A stretch of 64,000 bases of DNA from Heliomicrobium undosum (GCF_009877425.1 NZ_WXEY01000005.1:1-64000), one strand, 5' to 3'; positions 14,337 through 29,250 are shown, counted from the first letter of the stretch. Translations and numbers: made by a program. The notes: a model not told the origin generated them from the sequence alone.

Positions 14337-14815
14337 CGGTTCTCCCCATCCTTTTCATCATTTTTCATCGCCGGGTTTGCCTGTGTCTCTGAAGACGCGC
14401 CATCTCGCAGCATCTGCTTATCTGTTGAGGCGCCAGCCGGTTGTTGATGAGGCGCTGATGTTAGTTCCGTTGATTGCTCCGAAACGCTGCCCTGCGCGGA
14501 AACTTGTTCAGGTCTCTTTTCCGCCGGTGTACCCAGCAGGGTTTCTTTCACCTTATCTGCTGCATACCCTTTTGGGTCGGTCATCACCGAGCGCGCTTCC
14601 CGAATCGGAGCGGAAGCCTCTTCTACGGTAGACTTCACCTCTTTGACAGGGGTCATCGCTTCGTTCAATTGCGATTTCAGCCCGTCGGTGGCCCGGCGGA
14701 ATTCACCGAGCGCCTTTCCGACACTGCGCCCCAACTCAGGCATTTTGCCGGGGCCAAGGACGATCAGGGCAACGATGAAGATCAATACGAGTTCGGGAAA
14801 GCCGATATTGAACAC
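14333..14815 (-). CDS. tatA: Sec-independent (Tat) translocase subunit TatA/TatB family
   Basis: 160 residues. The N-terminal membrane helix and hinge are MFNIGFPELVLIFIVALIVL then GPGKMPELGRSVG, followed by an amphipathic helix. The rest is a long, hydrophilic, Glu/Ser/Gln-rich tail, longer than in a typical TatA (60-90 residues) and nearer TatB in length. The protein would form the twin-arginine export pore or its receptor partner. No tatC is present nearby. Which of TatA or TatB it is cannot be settled from the sequence alone. Confidence 0.9.
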   Translation of the reverse strand: MFNIGFPELVLIFIVALIVLGPGKMPELGRSVGKALGEFRRATDGLKSQLNEAMTPVKEVKSTVEEASAPIREARSVMTDPKGYAADKVKETLLGTPAEKRPEQVSAQGSVSEQSTELTSAPHQQPAGASTDKQMLRDGASSETQANPAMKNDEKDGENR

Positions 14816-14876
14816 GGAAAGTCTCCTTTCCAGGATAGGATAGGCCCATTATACCACATTTTCCCCCGCCAATTGA

Positions 14877-14908
14877 AAGACACCGGGCCGTCGCCGGTCC
14901 CGGTGTCA
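14877..14908 (-). terminator. Terminator of hppA
   Basis: GACACCGGG and CCCGGTGTC pair around CCGTCGCCGGT; on the minus strand the stem is followed by TTTCAATT. It lies between the hppA stop and the tatA start. Confidence 0.65.
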
Positions 14909-14996
14909 CTAGGAATCAGTAGGTTGACGCATGGGCGTTGGTCGGTCGAAGCAACAATAGCAGGTTGATTCGCCGTCTCGTCCAGTGACCGACGCC

Positions 14997-17054
<2,058 letters not shown>

Positions 17055-17108
17055 GGAGTGTTCACGCTCCTCATGTTATTCCCGTAGTCTAGGACGCTCT
17101 ATCAAGTT

Positions 17109-17339
17109 TTACCCTACCATGGACAGCCCCAATGCGCTGAGCAAGAACAACGCGGCAAACACCATCGTCAGCTTGCTGAGCAGGTCGTCAAGCCCTTTTT
17201 TCTTGCCAAAAAAGCTTTCGGCCCCGCCGGCGATCGCCCCGGACAGTCCGGCGCTCTTTCCCGATTGCATCACGACAGAAGCCATTAAGCCGATGCTGGC
17301 GATGACGTGAAGGATAATGACAAATGTGGTCAAGGTCAC
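17109..17339 (-). CDS. secG: Preprotein translocase subunit SecG
   Basis: 76 residues with two transmembrane helices and the conserved loop between them: VVMQSGKSAGLSGAIAGGAE, then FFGKKKGLDDLLSKLT. This is normal for SecG, the small accessory subunit of the SecYEG channel. It lies downstream of the glycolytic operon, as in many Firmicutes, but after that operon's terminator. Confidence 0.95.
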   Translation of the reverse strand: MTLTTFVIILHVIASIGLMASVVMQSGKSAGLSGAIAGGAESFFGKKKGLDDLLSKLTMVFAALFLLSALGLSMVG

Positions 17340-17484
17340 ACCTCCCCTACCTTAATCCTGGCATTTTTAACATATGAATTTTAGCACGCCAACCAGACGA
17401 AGACAAGTCAGAGGCGTTTATCGTGAGATTATTCTCATTAAAGCGATATAATCTCCCTTTTTGCTTGTTTTTGAAAAAGACAAG

Positions 17485-17511
17485 GGGATCCGGGTCGGAA
17501 ACCCGGATCCC
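17485..17511 (-). terminator. Terminator of the glycolytic operon
   Basis: GGGATCCGGGT pairs perfectly with ACCCGGATCCC around CGGAA; on the minus strand CCTTGTCTTTTTC follows. The gap 17340-17668 also presumably holds the secG promoter; a 74-codon frame there is not credible. Confidence 0.9.
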
Positions 17512-17668
17512 GCAATCATATTTTATCCAGGGAATATGCAATTCATACCATTCATGGATACCGCCGGCCAATCTGTAGAAGTTCCGTCGGAAGATTCAGT
17601 GGAGTTAGCGAAGCAGTTTCCGGGAAGTTCCGTATAACCCCCGCCGGTAGTCTGAACCTCTGTAAGTT

Positions 17669-18985
<1,317 letters not shown>

Positions 18986-20539
18986 TTATTGGATCAGCGA
19001 CTTCCCCGTCATCTCCTGGGGCGGCTCCAGGCCGAGCAGTTCCAGCAGCGTCGGCGCGATGTCCTCCAGTGCGCCGGCGGCGCGCAGCCGCCGGTCCTTA
19101 TGGCGATCGCTGACAAGGAGCACCGGCACCAGATTGGTGCTGTGGGCCGTATGGGGTCCCCCGTCATTGGCGTCGATCATCATCTCCACATTGCCGTGGT
19201 CGGCCGTGATCAACAGGGCGCCGCCTTTTTCCAGCACCGCCGGGGCGATGCGGCCCAGGCATTCGTCGACAGCCTCCACAGCCTGGATGGCCGCCGGCAG
19301 CATGCCTGTATGACCGACCATATCGGGGTTGGCGAAGTTCAGGATGATGACGTCGTATTTTTCCGCTGCGATCTCGGCCAGCACCTTCTCGGTCACCTCG
19401 CCGGCGCTCATCTCCGGCTGGAGGTTGTAGGTGGCCACCTTCGGCGAAGGGACGAGGATGCGGTCCTCGCCGCGGTTTGGATCCTCTACGCCTCCGTTGA
19501 AGAAGAAGGTCACATGAGCGTATTTTTCTGTCTCGGCGATGCGCAGTTGCCGCAGTCCGGCTCTGGCGATTACCTCACCAAAGGTGTTCTCCAGGTTTTG
19601 CGGCATGAATGCCACCGGCGCCTCAATCGTGGCGTCGTACTGGGTCAGACAGCAAAAATGCACCTGCGGAGACTGGGGTCCACGGTCAAAGCCGGAAAAC
19701 GCAGCGTCCACGAAGGCCCGCGTCAACTGGCGCGCCCGGTCGGCGCGGAAATTGAAAAAGATCACCGAGTCGCCGTCGCCGATGGTTCCTTTGGGATCGC
19801 CTTTCCCGTCGACGATCACCGTCGGCGGCACAAACTCGTCGGTGACGCGGGCATGGTAGGCTGCTTCAACGGCGGAAACGCCGAGTGTCGCCTTTTCCCC
19901 TCGACCGTAGACCATGGCGTCCCAGGCCTTTTCGACGCGCTCCCAGCGCTGGTCACGATCCATGGCGTAGTAACGCCCGCTGACCGTGGCCAGTTGTCCC
20001 CGGCCGATCTGTTCCAGTTTCTTTTCCAGGGCGTCGATGTATTCCTTGGCGTTGGCCGGCGGCACATCCCGCCCGTCCAAAAAGGCATGGACGAAAATCC
20101 GCTCAACGCCACGCGCGACGGCCATATCGAGTAGGGCGAAGAGGTGGTCCATATGGCTGTGGACGCCGCCGTCGGAAAGCAGTCCCATCAGGTGGAGCGC
20201 TTTATCGGTGTTCTTCAGACGATCCATGGACTCTGCGATGGCCCGGTTGCCTTCCAACTCTCCCGTCGCAACCGCTTTGGAGATGCGCGTCAGTTCCTGG
20301 TAGACGACGCGACCGGCGCCGATATTAAGATGGCCTACTTCTGAGTTCCCGATCTGCCCTTTCGGCAGGCCCACATACTCTCCGGAGGCCTGGATGGCCG
20401 TATGGGGGTAGGTCTCCAACAGCCGGTGGTAGTTAGGAAGATTGGCCACCTTCAGCGTGTTACCTTCCACTTCTTCCCGCAGGCCCCATCCGTCAAGGAC
20501 GATGAGCATGACTGGCTTCTGTTGCGTCGATGATGACAA
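18986..20539 (-). CDS. gpmI: 2,3-bisphosphoglycerate-independent phosphoglycerate mutase
   Basis: 517 residues, the usual length. MLIVLDGWG at the N-terminus and the phosphorylated Ser in GQIGNSEVGHLNIGAGR mark the alkaline-phosphatase-like fold; HSHMDHLFAL, FLDGRDVPP and the metal-binding TADHGNVEMM are present. It interconverts 3- and 2-phosphoglycerate with manganese. It lies 27 bp before eno. Confidence 0.98.
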   Translation of the reverse strand: MSSSTQQKPVMLIVLDGWGLREEVEGNTLKVANLPNYHRLLETYPHTAIQASGEYVGLPKGQIGNSEVGHLNIGAGRVVYQELTRISKAVATGELEGNRAIAESMDRLKNTDKALHLMGLLSDGGVHSHMDHLFALLDMAVARGVERIFVHAFLDGRDVPPANAKEYIDALEKKLEQIGRGQLATVSGRYYAMDRDQRWERVEKAWDAMVYGRGEKATLGVSAVEAAYHARVTDEFVPPTVIVDGKGDPKGTIGDGDSVIFFNFRADRARQLTRAFVDAAFSGFDRGPQSPQVHFCCLTQYDATIEAPVAFMPQNLENTFGEVIARAGLRQLRIAETEKYAHVTFFFNGGVEDPNRGEDRILVPSPKVATYNLQPEMSAGEVTEKVLAEIAAEKYDVIILNFANPDMVGHTGMLPAAIQAVEAVDECLGRIAPAVLEKGGALLITADHGNVEMMIDANDGGPHTAHSTNLVPVLLVSDRHKDRRLRAAGALEDIAPTLLELLGLEPPQEMTGKSLIQ

Positions 20540-20600
20540 TGGTTGTCACTTCCTTAGTGTTGCTTGCCTTGTCAATCGCTTGCTACGGCATGCACCTAGC

Positions 20601-21356
20601 TTATTGTTCCTCGAAGCGGACGATCCGGGCAAAGGATTCCGCCTTGAGGCTGGCGCCGCCGACGAGGGCGCCGTCGATGTCGGGCCGGTTCATCAGTTCC
20701 TTGATGTTGTCCGGTTTGACGCTGCCGCCGTAGAGGATGCGTGTCTGTTGCGCTCCATCGTCGGCCAAACCGGCCAGGACCGAGCGGATGAAAGCGCAGA
20801 CCTGCTGGGCGTCATCGGGCGAGGCGGTGCGCCCCGTCCCGATCGCCCAAATCGGCTCATAGGCGATGATGACGCCGGGCAGTTCCTCCGGCGACAACCC
20901 CGCCAGTCCTTGGCGAACCTGGATCTCCACAACAGGATTGGTGACGCCCTTTTCCCGTTGCTCCAGCGTCTCGCCGACACAGACGATCGGAATCAGCCCT
21001 TCCGTTAAAGCCGCCCGGACTTTTTCCGCCACCGTGGCGTCCGTTTCACCGAAATACTGGCGCCGTTCCGAATGACCGATGATGACATAGCGGCAACCCA
21101 AGGCCTTCAACATGGGAGGAGCGATCTCGCCGGTAAAGGCGCCTTCGCGCGCCGGGTGCATGTTCTGGCCGCCGATGGAAATATTCGATCCCTCTATCGC
21201 TTCGGACGCCGCCGCAAGGGCGGTATAAGTCGGACAGAGGACGATCTCCCTGTCCATAAGCCCTTCGACGAGGGGACGCAGCGTTTCGATCATCTGCCTA
21301 CCCTCGGCTGGTGTCAGATACATCTTCCAGTTGCCTGCCAATACCGGTGTCCGCAT
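20601..21356 (-). CDS. tpiA: Triosephosphate isomerase
   Basis: 251 residues with AGNWKMYLT (substrate Lys), GHSERRQYFGE (catalytic His), YEPIWAIGTGRTAS (catalytic Glu and loop 6) and ILYGGSVKPDN. It interconverts dihydroxyacetone phosphate and glyceraldehyde 3-phosphate. It lies between pgk and gpmI. Confidence 0.98.
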   Translation of the reverse strand: MRTPVLAGNWKMYLTPAEGRQMIETLRPLVEGLMDREIVLCPTYTALAAASEAIEGSNISIGGQNMHPAREGAFTGEIAPPMLKALGCRYVIIGHSERRQYFGETDATVAEKVRAALTEGLIPIVCVGETLEQREKGVTNPVVEIQVRQGLAGLSPEELPGVIIAYEPIWAIGTGRTASPDDAQQVCAFIRSVLAGLADDGAQQTRILYGGSVKPDNIKELMNRPDIDGALVGGASLKAESFARIVRFEEQ

Positions 21357-21437
21357 CGATTCACACCCTTAATCTGAATTCCGTCTCTTCACAAATGGAG
21401 AACCACAAAGCCCTTTGCCGGCCAAGGTTATCCTATC

Positions 21438-22625
21438 TCAGGCTTTATCGGCAAGCGCCGCCACGCCGGGAAGTTCGCGCCCTTCGAGAAATTCTAGGGA
21501 CGCGCCGCCGCCGGTGGACACGTGGGTCATCCTGTCAGCCAAGCCCGCCTTTTCAACGGCAGCCACAGAATCGCCGCCGCCGATGATCGATACGCCCTGC
21601 ACCTCGGCCATCGCTTCCGCAACACCCAGGGTGCCCCGGTCAAAAGGCACTGTCTCAAAGGCGCCCATCGGTCCATTCCAGACGACGGTCTTGGCTTCCT
21701 TCAATGCCTGGGCAAAGAGTTGGATGCTTTCGGGGCCGATGTCGAGAGCGGCTTTGTCCGACGGAATGGCGTCAACGGGGACAACTGCGGTAGGCACACC
21801 GGCAGCCAAGGTCTCGGCGACGACTACATCCACAGGCAGCAGGAAGCGAACGCCGGACGCCTTCGCCTTGTCCAACAGTTCCCGGGCCGTATCAGCCTTG
21901 TCTTTTTCACAGAGCGATTTGCCCACTTCCCGCCCCAGGGCGTAGAAGAAGGTATTGGCCATCCCGCCGCCGATGATCAGGGTGTCCACCTTGGCGAGAA
22001 GGTTGTCGATGACAGCGATCTTGTCGGCCACCTTGGCGCCGCCCATGACAGCCACGAAGGGCCGCTCCGGCGCCGCCAGGGCTTTGCCCATGATGGAGAT
22101 CTCCTTGTCCATCAGGAATCCAGCCACAGCGGGCAGATAAGCGGCGACGCCGGCCGTCGACGCATGGGCGCGGTGGGCCGTGCCGAAGGCGTCGTTAACG
22201 TAGACATGGGCCAGGGCGGCCAAGCGGCGGGCAAACTCGGGATCGTTTTTCTCTTCTTCAGGGTAGAAGCGGACGTTTTCGAGCAGCACCACATCGCCGG
22301 CTTGCATCGCCCGAACGGCAGCTTCCGTCTCCGGGCCGATGCAGTCGTCCAGTTTCTTGACGGGCCTGCCGAGCAAATGAGCCAGCCGTTCCCCCGCCGC
22401 TGTCAGGCGGTACTTGTCGTTGACCTTGCCCTTGGGGCGGCCAAAATGGGAGGCCAAGATCACCTTGGCCCCCTCTTGAATCAGATATTGAATGGTCAGA
22501 AGGGCGGCTCGGATGCGGGTGTCGTCGGTGATCACACCCGTTTCGTCGACGGGAACATTGAAATCGACGCGCACGAGGACGCCTTTTCCCCGCACATCGA
22601 TATCGCACACAGTCTTTTTGTTCAA
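21438..22625 (-). CDS. pgk: Phosphoglycerate kinase
   Basis: 395 residues from TTG 22625 (giving [19 protein letters not shown]), chosen because TTGGAGG lies 8 bp upstream and this matches the usual N-terminus; an ATG at 22685 would add 20 odd residues. Signatures: [49 protein letters not shown] and the C-terminal [13 protein letters not shown] and [13 protein letters not shown]. It transfers phosphate from 1,3-bisphosphoglycerate to ADP. Confidence 0.97.
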   Translation of the reverse strand: MNKKTVCDIDVRGKGVLVRVDFNVPVDETGVITDDTRIRAALLTIQYLIQEGAKVILASHFGRPKGKVNDKYRLTAAGERLAHLLGRPVKKLDDCIGPETEAAVRAMQAGDVVLLENVRFYPEEEKNDPEFARRLAALAHVYVNDAFGTAHRAHASTAGVAAYLPAVAGFLMDKEISIMGKALAAPERPFVAVMGGAKVADKIAVIDNLLAKVDTLIIGGGMANTFFYALGREVGKSLCEKDKADTARELLDKAKASGVRFLLPVDVVVAETLAAGVPTAVVPVDAIPSDKAALDIGPESIQLFAQALKEAKTVVWNGPMGAFETVPFDRGTLGVAEAMAEVQGVSIIGGGDSVAAVEKAGLADRMTHVSTGGGASLEFLEGRELPGVAALADKA

Positions 22626-22786
22626 CGCCGAAACCTCCAACGTCAATTTCCCGGCGGGGGCAGGCCCCGCCGGTTCTATCGTCAACCGATTCGATTCTGT
22701 ATCTTCTTCTTGCTCCGGGCGCAGGTTTCGCTCCCTATTGGGCCGTCCTGTATCGCCGATGAGAAGGCCGCTGCGCTGAGGCGAAA

Positions 22787-23794
<1,008 letters not shown>

Positions 23795-23975
23795 TCAAAA
23801 AATCCTCCTTATTCCAAACCAATGTTCTCGTTGTGCTACCGTTTTAGTCTATTCCACATTCGCTACTTAATTCCTTCCAGCACAAACCGACAACTGTCAA
23901 CTTTAACCTACGCGAGCTCCACTTTTTCTAAGGCCTACTGCCTACAGGCGCTCGATGTTCACCGGGAAAACCTCG

Positions 23976-25451
23976 TCAGATGTAGCGCCGGCGCTGGGTT
24001 GTCGCCGGAATGCCCAACTCGTCACGGTACTTGGCCACCGTCCGCCTGGACAAGGGGATACCCTGTTCGTTCAGGGCTTCCGCGATCTGCTGGTCGCTCA
24101 GCGGATGATGTTTATCCTCCCGATCGATCATTTGCCGGATCAGGGGCTTGATCGTGCCGGACGCCGCCTTTTCCTCACCGGTGGCGGTCCGGACGCCGCT
24201 CCCGAAGAAAAACTTCAACTCAAAGAGGCCCCGGGGCGTCTGGGCGTATTTTCCCGCCACAGAGCGGCTCACCGTTGATTCGTGGACGCCTGCCCGCATC
24301 GCCACATCGCGCAAGGTCAAGGGTTTTAACCCCGAGAGACCCTGTTCCAAAAAGGGGCGCTGCCATTCCACGATGACGGTGACCACCTTATGTAAGGTCG
24401 AACGGCGCTGTTCGATGGCGCGAATCAGCGAAAGGGCGGCGTTCAGCCGATCTTCCACATACTGTTTGGCCTCTGCCGCCGCCCCTTCTTCATGGAGAAT
24501 TCGGCGGTAGGTCCGGTTGACTGTCAACCGGGGTAGCGCGCCGTCATGGATCAGGATCACATACTCCCCGTCAACCCGTTCCACGATCACATCGGGAAGG
24601 ATGGGCCGGTTATCCCGTTCACCGCCGTAGGCGACGCCGGGCTTGGGGTCTAGCTCCTTGATCCGGTCCACCATGGCCTGAACCTCGCCCACCGTCACCT
24701 TCAGCCGCTGGGCGATGCGGTGGAGCCGTCCGGCGGCCACATCAGGCAGATGCTCCTCCAGGATCCTTTCCAGTTGGGGCGTCGACTGCCCCTGCCGGCG
24801 GAGTTGGATGCGCAGGCACTCTGCCAGATCGCGGGCGCCCACGCCTGGCGGGTCGAAGGATTGGACCGTCTCAAGCGCCTCCCGGACGACCTCCTCTTCG
24901 ACGGCCACAGCCGCGGTGATCTCCGCCGGCGCCATGCGCAGGTAGCCTCTTTCATCGATGTTCCCGATGATATACTCGCCGACGCGGCGGCGCAGACCGT
25001 CGGAAACAGCCAGGCGCAGTTGCGATTCCAGGTGTTCCTGCAAGGTTGGCCCTTCTGCCGGCGTCTCCCGCTCAAAGGCGGCGGCTGGGTCCACATCGTC
25101 GCGACGCCGCAGTTCTGGGACGCCCGCCTCCCTGTTGAAGAGATCACCCTTCCCTTCAACGGGATCAAACATCGCTTGTTCCGGCGCATCCCCGCCTGGC
25201 GCCCCCCTGTCCGGTGTCTCCTGGTGTCTCTCCCGGTCCGGTGACAAGCTTTCCGGCGATGGGCGCTCCCCCGCCACCCCTTCGATTGGACTGTCGACCG
25301 CCTCCAGCAAGGGATTTTGGGCCAGTTCCTGTTCCACAAAGAGGGATAACTCCAGCGTATTCATCTGCAGGATCGCAATGGCCTGGCGCAGTTCGGGCGT
25401 CATGACCAGTTTTTGCGATTGTTCGATCTGCTGTCCCAATCCAACCCGCAA
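23976..25451 (-). CDS. rpoN: RNA polymerase sigma-54 factor
   Basis: 491 residues. Region I is QQIEQSQKLVMTPELRQAIA followed by LQMNTLELSLFVEQELAQNP. The core-binding domain is in the middle, the HTH is TLRDVAMRAGVHESTVSRSV, and the C-terminal RpoN box is SRRTVAKYRDELGIP. An acidic, variable region II follows region I, as usual. Sigma-54 directs transcription from -24/-12 promoters with NtrC-type activators; one such activator and a matching promoter lie at 50-52 kb. It is 181 bp upstream of gap, where cggR sits in Bacillus. Confidence 0.97.
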   Translation of the reverse strand: MRVGLGQQIEQSQKLVMTPELRQAIAILQMNTLELSLFVEQELAQNPLLEAVDSPIEGVAGERPSPESLSPDRERHQETPDRGAPGGDAPEQAMFDPVEGKGDLFNREAGVPELRRRDDVDPAAAFERETPAEGPTLQEHLESQLRLAVSDGLRRRVGEYIIGNIDERGYLRMAPAEITAAVAVEEEVVREALETVQSFDPPGVGARDLAECLRIQLRRQGQSTPQLERILEEHLPDVAAGRLHRIAQRLKVTVGEVQAMVDRIKELDPKPGVAYGGERDNRPILPDVIVERVDGEYVILIHDGALPRLTVNRTYRRILHEEGAAAEAKQYVEDRLNAALSLIRAIEQRRSTLHKVVTVIVEWQRPFLEQGLSGLKPLTLRDVAMRAGVHESTVSRSVAGKYAQTPRGLFELKFFFGSGVRTATGEEKAASGTIKPLIRQMIDREDKHHPLSDQQIAEALNEQGIPLSRRTVAKYRDELGIPATTQRRRYI

Positions 25452-25492
25452 GGGCCATCACCCCTTGTTCAGTCTGTTCATGCTGTCTGCGC

Positions 25493-25996
25493 TCACTCCG
25501 GAATGGCCGGATAGGCGGGCTGGCGGATGACCCGGGCGGGAACGCCGGCCACGAAGGTGTTGGGCGGCACATCGGCCGTGACGACGGCGCCGGCGGCGAC
25601 GATAGCGTGATCGCCGATGGACACGCCAGGCAGGATGGTGCTGTTGGCGCCGATGACCACGCCATCGCCGATGCGCACCTCGCCCAGGCGGTACTCCCGC
25701 AGCAGGTACTCATGGGCCAGGATGGTCGTGTTGTAACCGATGACACAGTCATTGCCGACGGTGATCAACTCCGGGTGTAGGATGTCCATCATCACCATAA
25801 AGGCCACTGAGGCGTCCTTGCCGACGCGCATGCCCAGCAGGCGGTAGAGCCGGTTTTTCAGTTCCAAAAAGGGCACGTACCGGGCCAGCAAAATGACCAG
25901 GACGTTGCGCAAGACCCGCCAGAAAGGGACATGGCCGTAGACATGGCGGAGCGAATTCTTACCTGTAACAGGATAGGCGACGGTGCGGCGAGCCAT
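25493..25996 (-). CDS. Hexapeptide-repeat (left-handed beta-helix) acyltransferase
   Basis: 167 residues with the hexapeptide pattern in the C-terminal half: [36 protein letters not shown] and [18 protein letters not shown], ending [15 protein letters not shown]. This is the CysE/LacA/NodL acetyltransferase superfamily; the acceptor is unknown. It lies 3 bp after whiA and so is probably the last gene of that operon. Confidence 0.9.
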   Translation of the reverse strand: MARRTVAYPVTGKNSLRHVYGHVPFWRVLRNVLVILLARYVPFLELKNRLYRLLGMRVGKDASVAFMVMMDILHPELITVGNDCVIGYNTTILAHEYLLREYRLGEVRIGDGVVIGANSTILPGVSIGDHAIVAAGAVVTADVPPNTFVAGVPARVIRQPAYPAIPE

Positions 25997-25999
25997 AGG

Positions 26000-26956
26000 T
26001 CAATCCCCCGTTCCGCCGCCCTGCCGGGAAAACTCCTCGGCCAGGCTTTCCAGCCTGCGCAGGCGGTGGTTGACACCCGATTTGCCCACCGGCGGGTTGA
26101 GCATTTGCCCCAGTTCCTTGAGGCTGGCGTCGGGAAATTGCAGGCGCAGTTCGGCGATCTCCCGCAGTTGCGGCGGCAGGTTGCCCAGACCGACGCGGCT
26201 TTGGACCAGTTGGATCATCTCCGTCTGCCGCAGGGCGGCGTCGACGGTCTTGTTCAGATTGGCTGTCTCACAGTTGACCAGCCGGTTGACCTGGTTGCGC
26301 ATCCCTTTGACGATGCGCACGTTTTCGAAGTTGAGCAGCGCCGAGTGGGCGCCGATGATGCTCAGCATCTCCACAATCTGTTCGCTTTCCTTCAGGTAGA
26401 CGATGAACCACCCCTTGCGCTGGCTCACCTTGGCCGTCAGGCCGAAGCGGTGCAGCAGTTCCGAGAGGGTCCGGGCGTGGGTCTCGTCGTTGGTGATGAT
26501 CTCCAGATGATAGGTCCCTTCGGGGCTGTTTACGGAACCGCCGCCGAGGAAAGCCCCCCGCAGGTAGGCGCGCCGGCAGCACTGCCGTTTCAGCAGTTCC
26601 GACGGCGGTTCGAAAGAGAAGATCCCCTGGCTGTCGGTGATCCCCAGTTCCTGCAGGACATCCCTGCCGCCGACGCGGGCCGGCAGGGAGATGACGTAGA
26701 CGTTGCTCTTTTTCAGCCGCCGCTTGCGGCGGACGAGGATCTGCGTCTGGAGGCCGAAGACGGCTTTGATCAGGCGGAAGATCTTGCGGGCCGAACTGGC
26801 GCTCTCCGTGGAGACTGTCAGGGAGACGCCCTGTTCGCCGCTGATCTGCAGCGAGCCGTCCATACGAAAAAGCGCCGCCAACTCCGCCAGTTGGCAGCAG
26901 CGGCGGCGGGGCTGGATGCGGGCCAGTTCTTCCTTCGTTTCAACGGAAAAAGACAA
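26000..26956 (-). CDS. whiA: Sporulation/cell-division regulator WhiA
   Basis: 318 residues. The N-terminal half is the LAGLIDADG-like domain ([36 protein letters not shown]) and the C-terminal is the HTH ([20 protein letters not shown]). This is the standard WhiA arrangement. It is coupled to rapZ and yvcK as in most Gram-positive bacteria. In Bacillus it affects division and chromosome segregation. Confidence 0.97.
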   Translation of the reverse strand: MSFSVETKEELARIQPRRRCCQLAELAALFRMDGSLQISGEQGVSLTVSTESASSARKIFRLIKAVFGLQTQILVRRKRRLKKSNVYVISLPARVGGRDVLQELGITDSQGIFSFEPPSELLKRQCCRRAYLRGAFLGGGSVNSPEGTYHLEIITNDETHARTLSELLHRFGLTAKVSQRKGWFIVYLKESEQIVEMLSIIGAHSALLNFENVRIVKGMRNQVNRLVNCETANLNKTVDAALRQTEMIQLVQSRVGLGNLPPQLREIAELRLQFPDASLKELGQMLNPPVGKSGVNHRLRRLESLAEEFSRQGGGTGD

Positions 26957-26974
26957 TTCCTTTCACTCCTGCGC

Positions 26975-28348
26975 CTAGCCTTCCACACGGTTCTGCCAGG
27001 GATGGTGTTGGGGCGACCGGGCCATCTTGCGCCGGTAGAGGAGCCGATCAACCAGCCCCACCCGGTTCTGCCGTTCCCGCTCCCCGATCACCACCGCCAT
27101 AATCGCCTGGGCCAGCCGGGCAGGATCATGACGGACAAAGTTCTCCTTATTGATCAGGCGGGCGCGTACAACCTTGCAGCCCTGCTTCTCCAGGTACTTG
27201 CTGTCGATGACGACCGGCTTCTGCCCTTTTTCTTCATACTTGCGCAACAGCGCCTTGGAGGCGGGCTCCGTGTTGACGATAATCGAATCGACCAGATTGC
27301 CGCCGCAGTGCCGGTGGATGGCCGCCACATGACGGGAGGCCGTGAAGCCGTCCGTCTCTCCCGGCTGGGTCATCACATTGCACACGTAGATCTTGGGCGC
27401 TGCCGTCTTGCGCAGCGCCTGGACGATGCCGCCGACGAGCAGGTTGGGGATGACGCTGGTAAAGAGGCTCCCCGGGCCGAGGATGATGGCGTCAGCCTCC
27501 TGGATCGCCTGCAAGGTCTGCGGGAGGGGAGCGCAATCCGGGGGGTCGAGGTAGACGCGACGGACCCCCTGCCCGTCGGCCGTGATGGCCGTTTCGCCCC
27601 GTAGGTGGAGGCCGTCGAGCCGTTCGGCGCAGAGGGTGACGTTGTGCAGGGTCGATGGCAGCACCCGGCCGCGGACAGCCAGGATACGGCTCATCAGATC
27701 AACAGCCTTCTCAAAGCCGCCGGCCGTCTGAGCCGCGCCGGCCAACAGCAGATTGCCCAGGTTGTGGCCGATCAACCCGTCTCCCTGGGCGAAGCGGTAG
27801 TTGAGCACCCGGTCCATGTCCGATTCCGTGTCCGCCAGGGCGACCAGGCAGTTGCGGATGTCGCCGGGGGCAACCATGCCCAGCTCATCGCGCAACCGTC
27901 CCGAACTCCCGCCGTCATCGGAAACGGTGACGATGGCCGTCAGGTTTGATGTGAATTCCTTCAAGCCGCGCAACAGCACCGAGAGCCCCGTCCCGCCGCC
28001 GATGACGACGATCTTGGGACCGCGCTCCAGAGAACGGCGGCGGTAGAGCACCTCCACCAGCCGGGCATCCCTCTCCGGCGCCAGCACCTCGAAGATGGAG
28101 CGGACCATGGCCATAAAGCCGTAGATGTGCAGGAAAAGTCCGATCGCGAAAATGAAGGCCCCCAGACCTGCCATCGCCCCGTGATCGTAGGCGCGGGACA
28201 ACTGGCGCAGGCTGTTTTCCAGGTATCCGAAAAACTCGCCGTCAAAAAACAGCGAGATGCTCGTCCCCGTCAGGATCAGCCCGAGAAAGGAAAGGGCCAT
28301 CCATCGCTTCACTTTTAACCCGGGGTAAAACCACATGAGCCACTTCAC
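26975..28348 (-). CDS. yvcK: YvcK/CofD-like protein (gluconeogenesis and cell-shape factor)
   Basis: 457 residues. The N-terminal ~100 residues carry two membrane segments, an extension seen in many clostridial members. The CofD-like domain begins IVVIGGGTGLSVLLRGLKEF, followed by VTVSDDGGSSGRLRDELGM and ILGPGSLFTSVIPNLLV. YvcK binds UDP-sugars and is needed on gluconeogenic carbon sources in Bacillus. The start overlaps the rapZ stop by 4 bp. Confidence 0.95.
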   Translation of the reverse strand: MKWLMWFYPGLKVKRWMALSFLGLILTGTSISLFFDGEFFGYLENSLRQLSRAYDHGAMAGLGAFIFAIGLFLHIYGFMAMVRSIFEVLAPERDARLVEVLYRRRSLERGPKIVVIGGGTGLSVLLRGLKEFTSNLTAIVTVSDDGGSSGRLRDELGMVAPGDIRNCLVALADTESDMDRVLNYRFAQGDGLIGHNLGNLLLAGAAQTAGGFEKAVDLMSRILAVRGRVLPSTLHNVTLCAERLDGLHLRGETAITADGQGVRRVYLDPPDCAPLPQTLQAIQEADAIILGPGSLFTSVIPNLLVGGIVQALRKTAAPKIYVCNVMTQPGETDGFTASRHVAAIHRHCGGNLVDSIIVNTEPASKALLRKYEEKGQKPVVIDSKYLEKQGCKVVRARLINKENFVRHDPARLAQAIMAVVIGERERQNRVGLVDRLLYRRKMARSPQHHPWQNRVEG

Positions 28349-29250
28349 GTACCCTCGCCGCCTCCTCGGTCTTTGTCGATATCCCTGTGTTTGACGGTGA
28401 TGGCGTAGTCCTCATCGGCCAGCGCCGCCGCCAGACGGTTGGCAAGGGTGACCGACCGGTGTTTTCCACCGGTGCACCCGATACCGACGACCAGGTGGCT
28501 TTTGCCTTCTTTCGTATAGTGGGGGAGCAAAAAGCGCAACAGCGAGTAGTACTTGCGCATAAAGACCTTGGTTGTCGGCGACGAGAGCACGTACTCCTGA
28601 ACCGGTTCGTCATTGCCGGTCAGGTGGCGCAGCGTCGGCTCATAGAAGGGGTTCGGCAAAAAGCGAACATCCATCAGCAGGTCGGCGTCGCGGGGCGTGC
28701 CGTACTTGTAGCCGAAGGAGATGATGGTGATCCGCAACTGGGAGTGGCGGGCGTCCTTGCCGAAGAGTTCGAAGACCTGATTCTTCAACTGCTGCGCCGA
28801 GAGGTCTGATGTGTCGATGACCTTGTCGGCCCGTCCCCGCAGGTCGGCCAGCATCTGCCGCTCCAGTTTGATGCTGTCGAAGATGCGGGCGTCTCCGGAA
28901 AGGGGATGGCGGCGCCGCGATTCCTTGTACCGCCGGATGAGCGCCTCATCAGAGGCCTCCAGAAAAAGGATCTCGCACTGGATCCCCTGGGCGCCCAGTT
29001 GGTGCAAACCATCGCTCAGGGAGTCAAAAAACTCGCCGCCCCGGATGTCGATGACCAGGGCGATTTTCGCGATCTTGCCCTTCGAGTGAACGATCAGTTC
29101 GCCGAATTTCGGCAATAGGTTCGGCGGCAGGTTGTCGACGCAAAAAAAGCCGAGATCCTCCAGGGCGCGGATGGCCTGCGACTTGCCGGCGCCGGAGAGG
29201 CCGGTGATGATCACCATCTGAATGGCGGGCTTTTCGGATCCTTTCTCCAT
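28345..29250 (-). CDS. rapZ: RNase adapter/nucleotide-binding protein RapZ (YvcJ)
   Basis: 301 residues: Walker A in ITGLSGAGKSQAIRALEDLG, then FFCVDNLPP, Walker B-like IALVIDIRGGEFF, and the C-terminal GCTGGKHRSVTLANRLA. Nucleotide-binding protein of the YvcJ/RapZ family; in E. coli it controls glmZ decay, while the Bacillus homologue is linked to competence. First gene of rapZ-yvcK-whiA. Confidence 0.96.
   Translation of the reverse strand: MEKGSEKPAIQMVIITGLSGAGKSQAIRALEDLGFFCVDNLPPNLLPKFGELIVHSKGKIAKIALVIDIRGGEFFDSLSDGLHQLGAQGIQCEILFLEASDEALIRRYKESRRRHPLSGDARIFDSIKLERQMLADLRGRADKVIDTSDLSAQQLKNQVFELFGKDARHSQLRITIISFGYKYGTPRDADLLMDVRFLPNPFYEPTLRHLTGNDEPVQEYVLSSPTTKVFMRKYYSLLRFLLPHYTKEGKSHLVVGIGCTGGKHRSVTLANRLAAALADEDYAITVKHRDIDKDRGGGEGT

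Noticed and set aside
17347-17571. 74-codon frame after eno
   Set aside because: It runs through the operon terminator hairpin and has no ribosome site.
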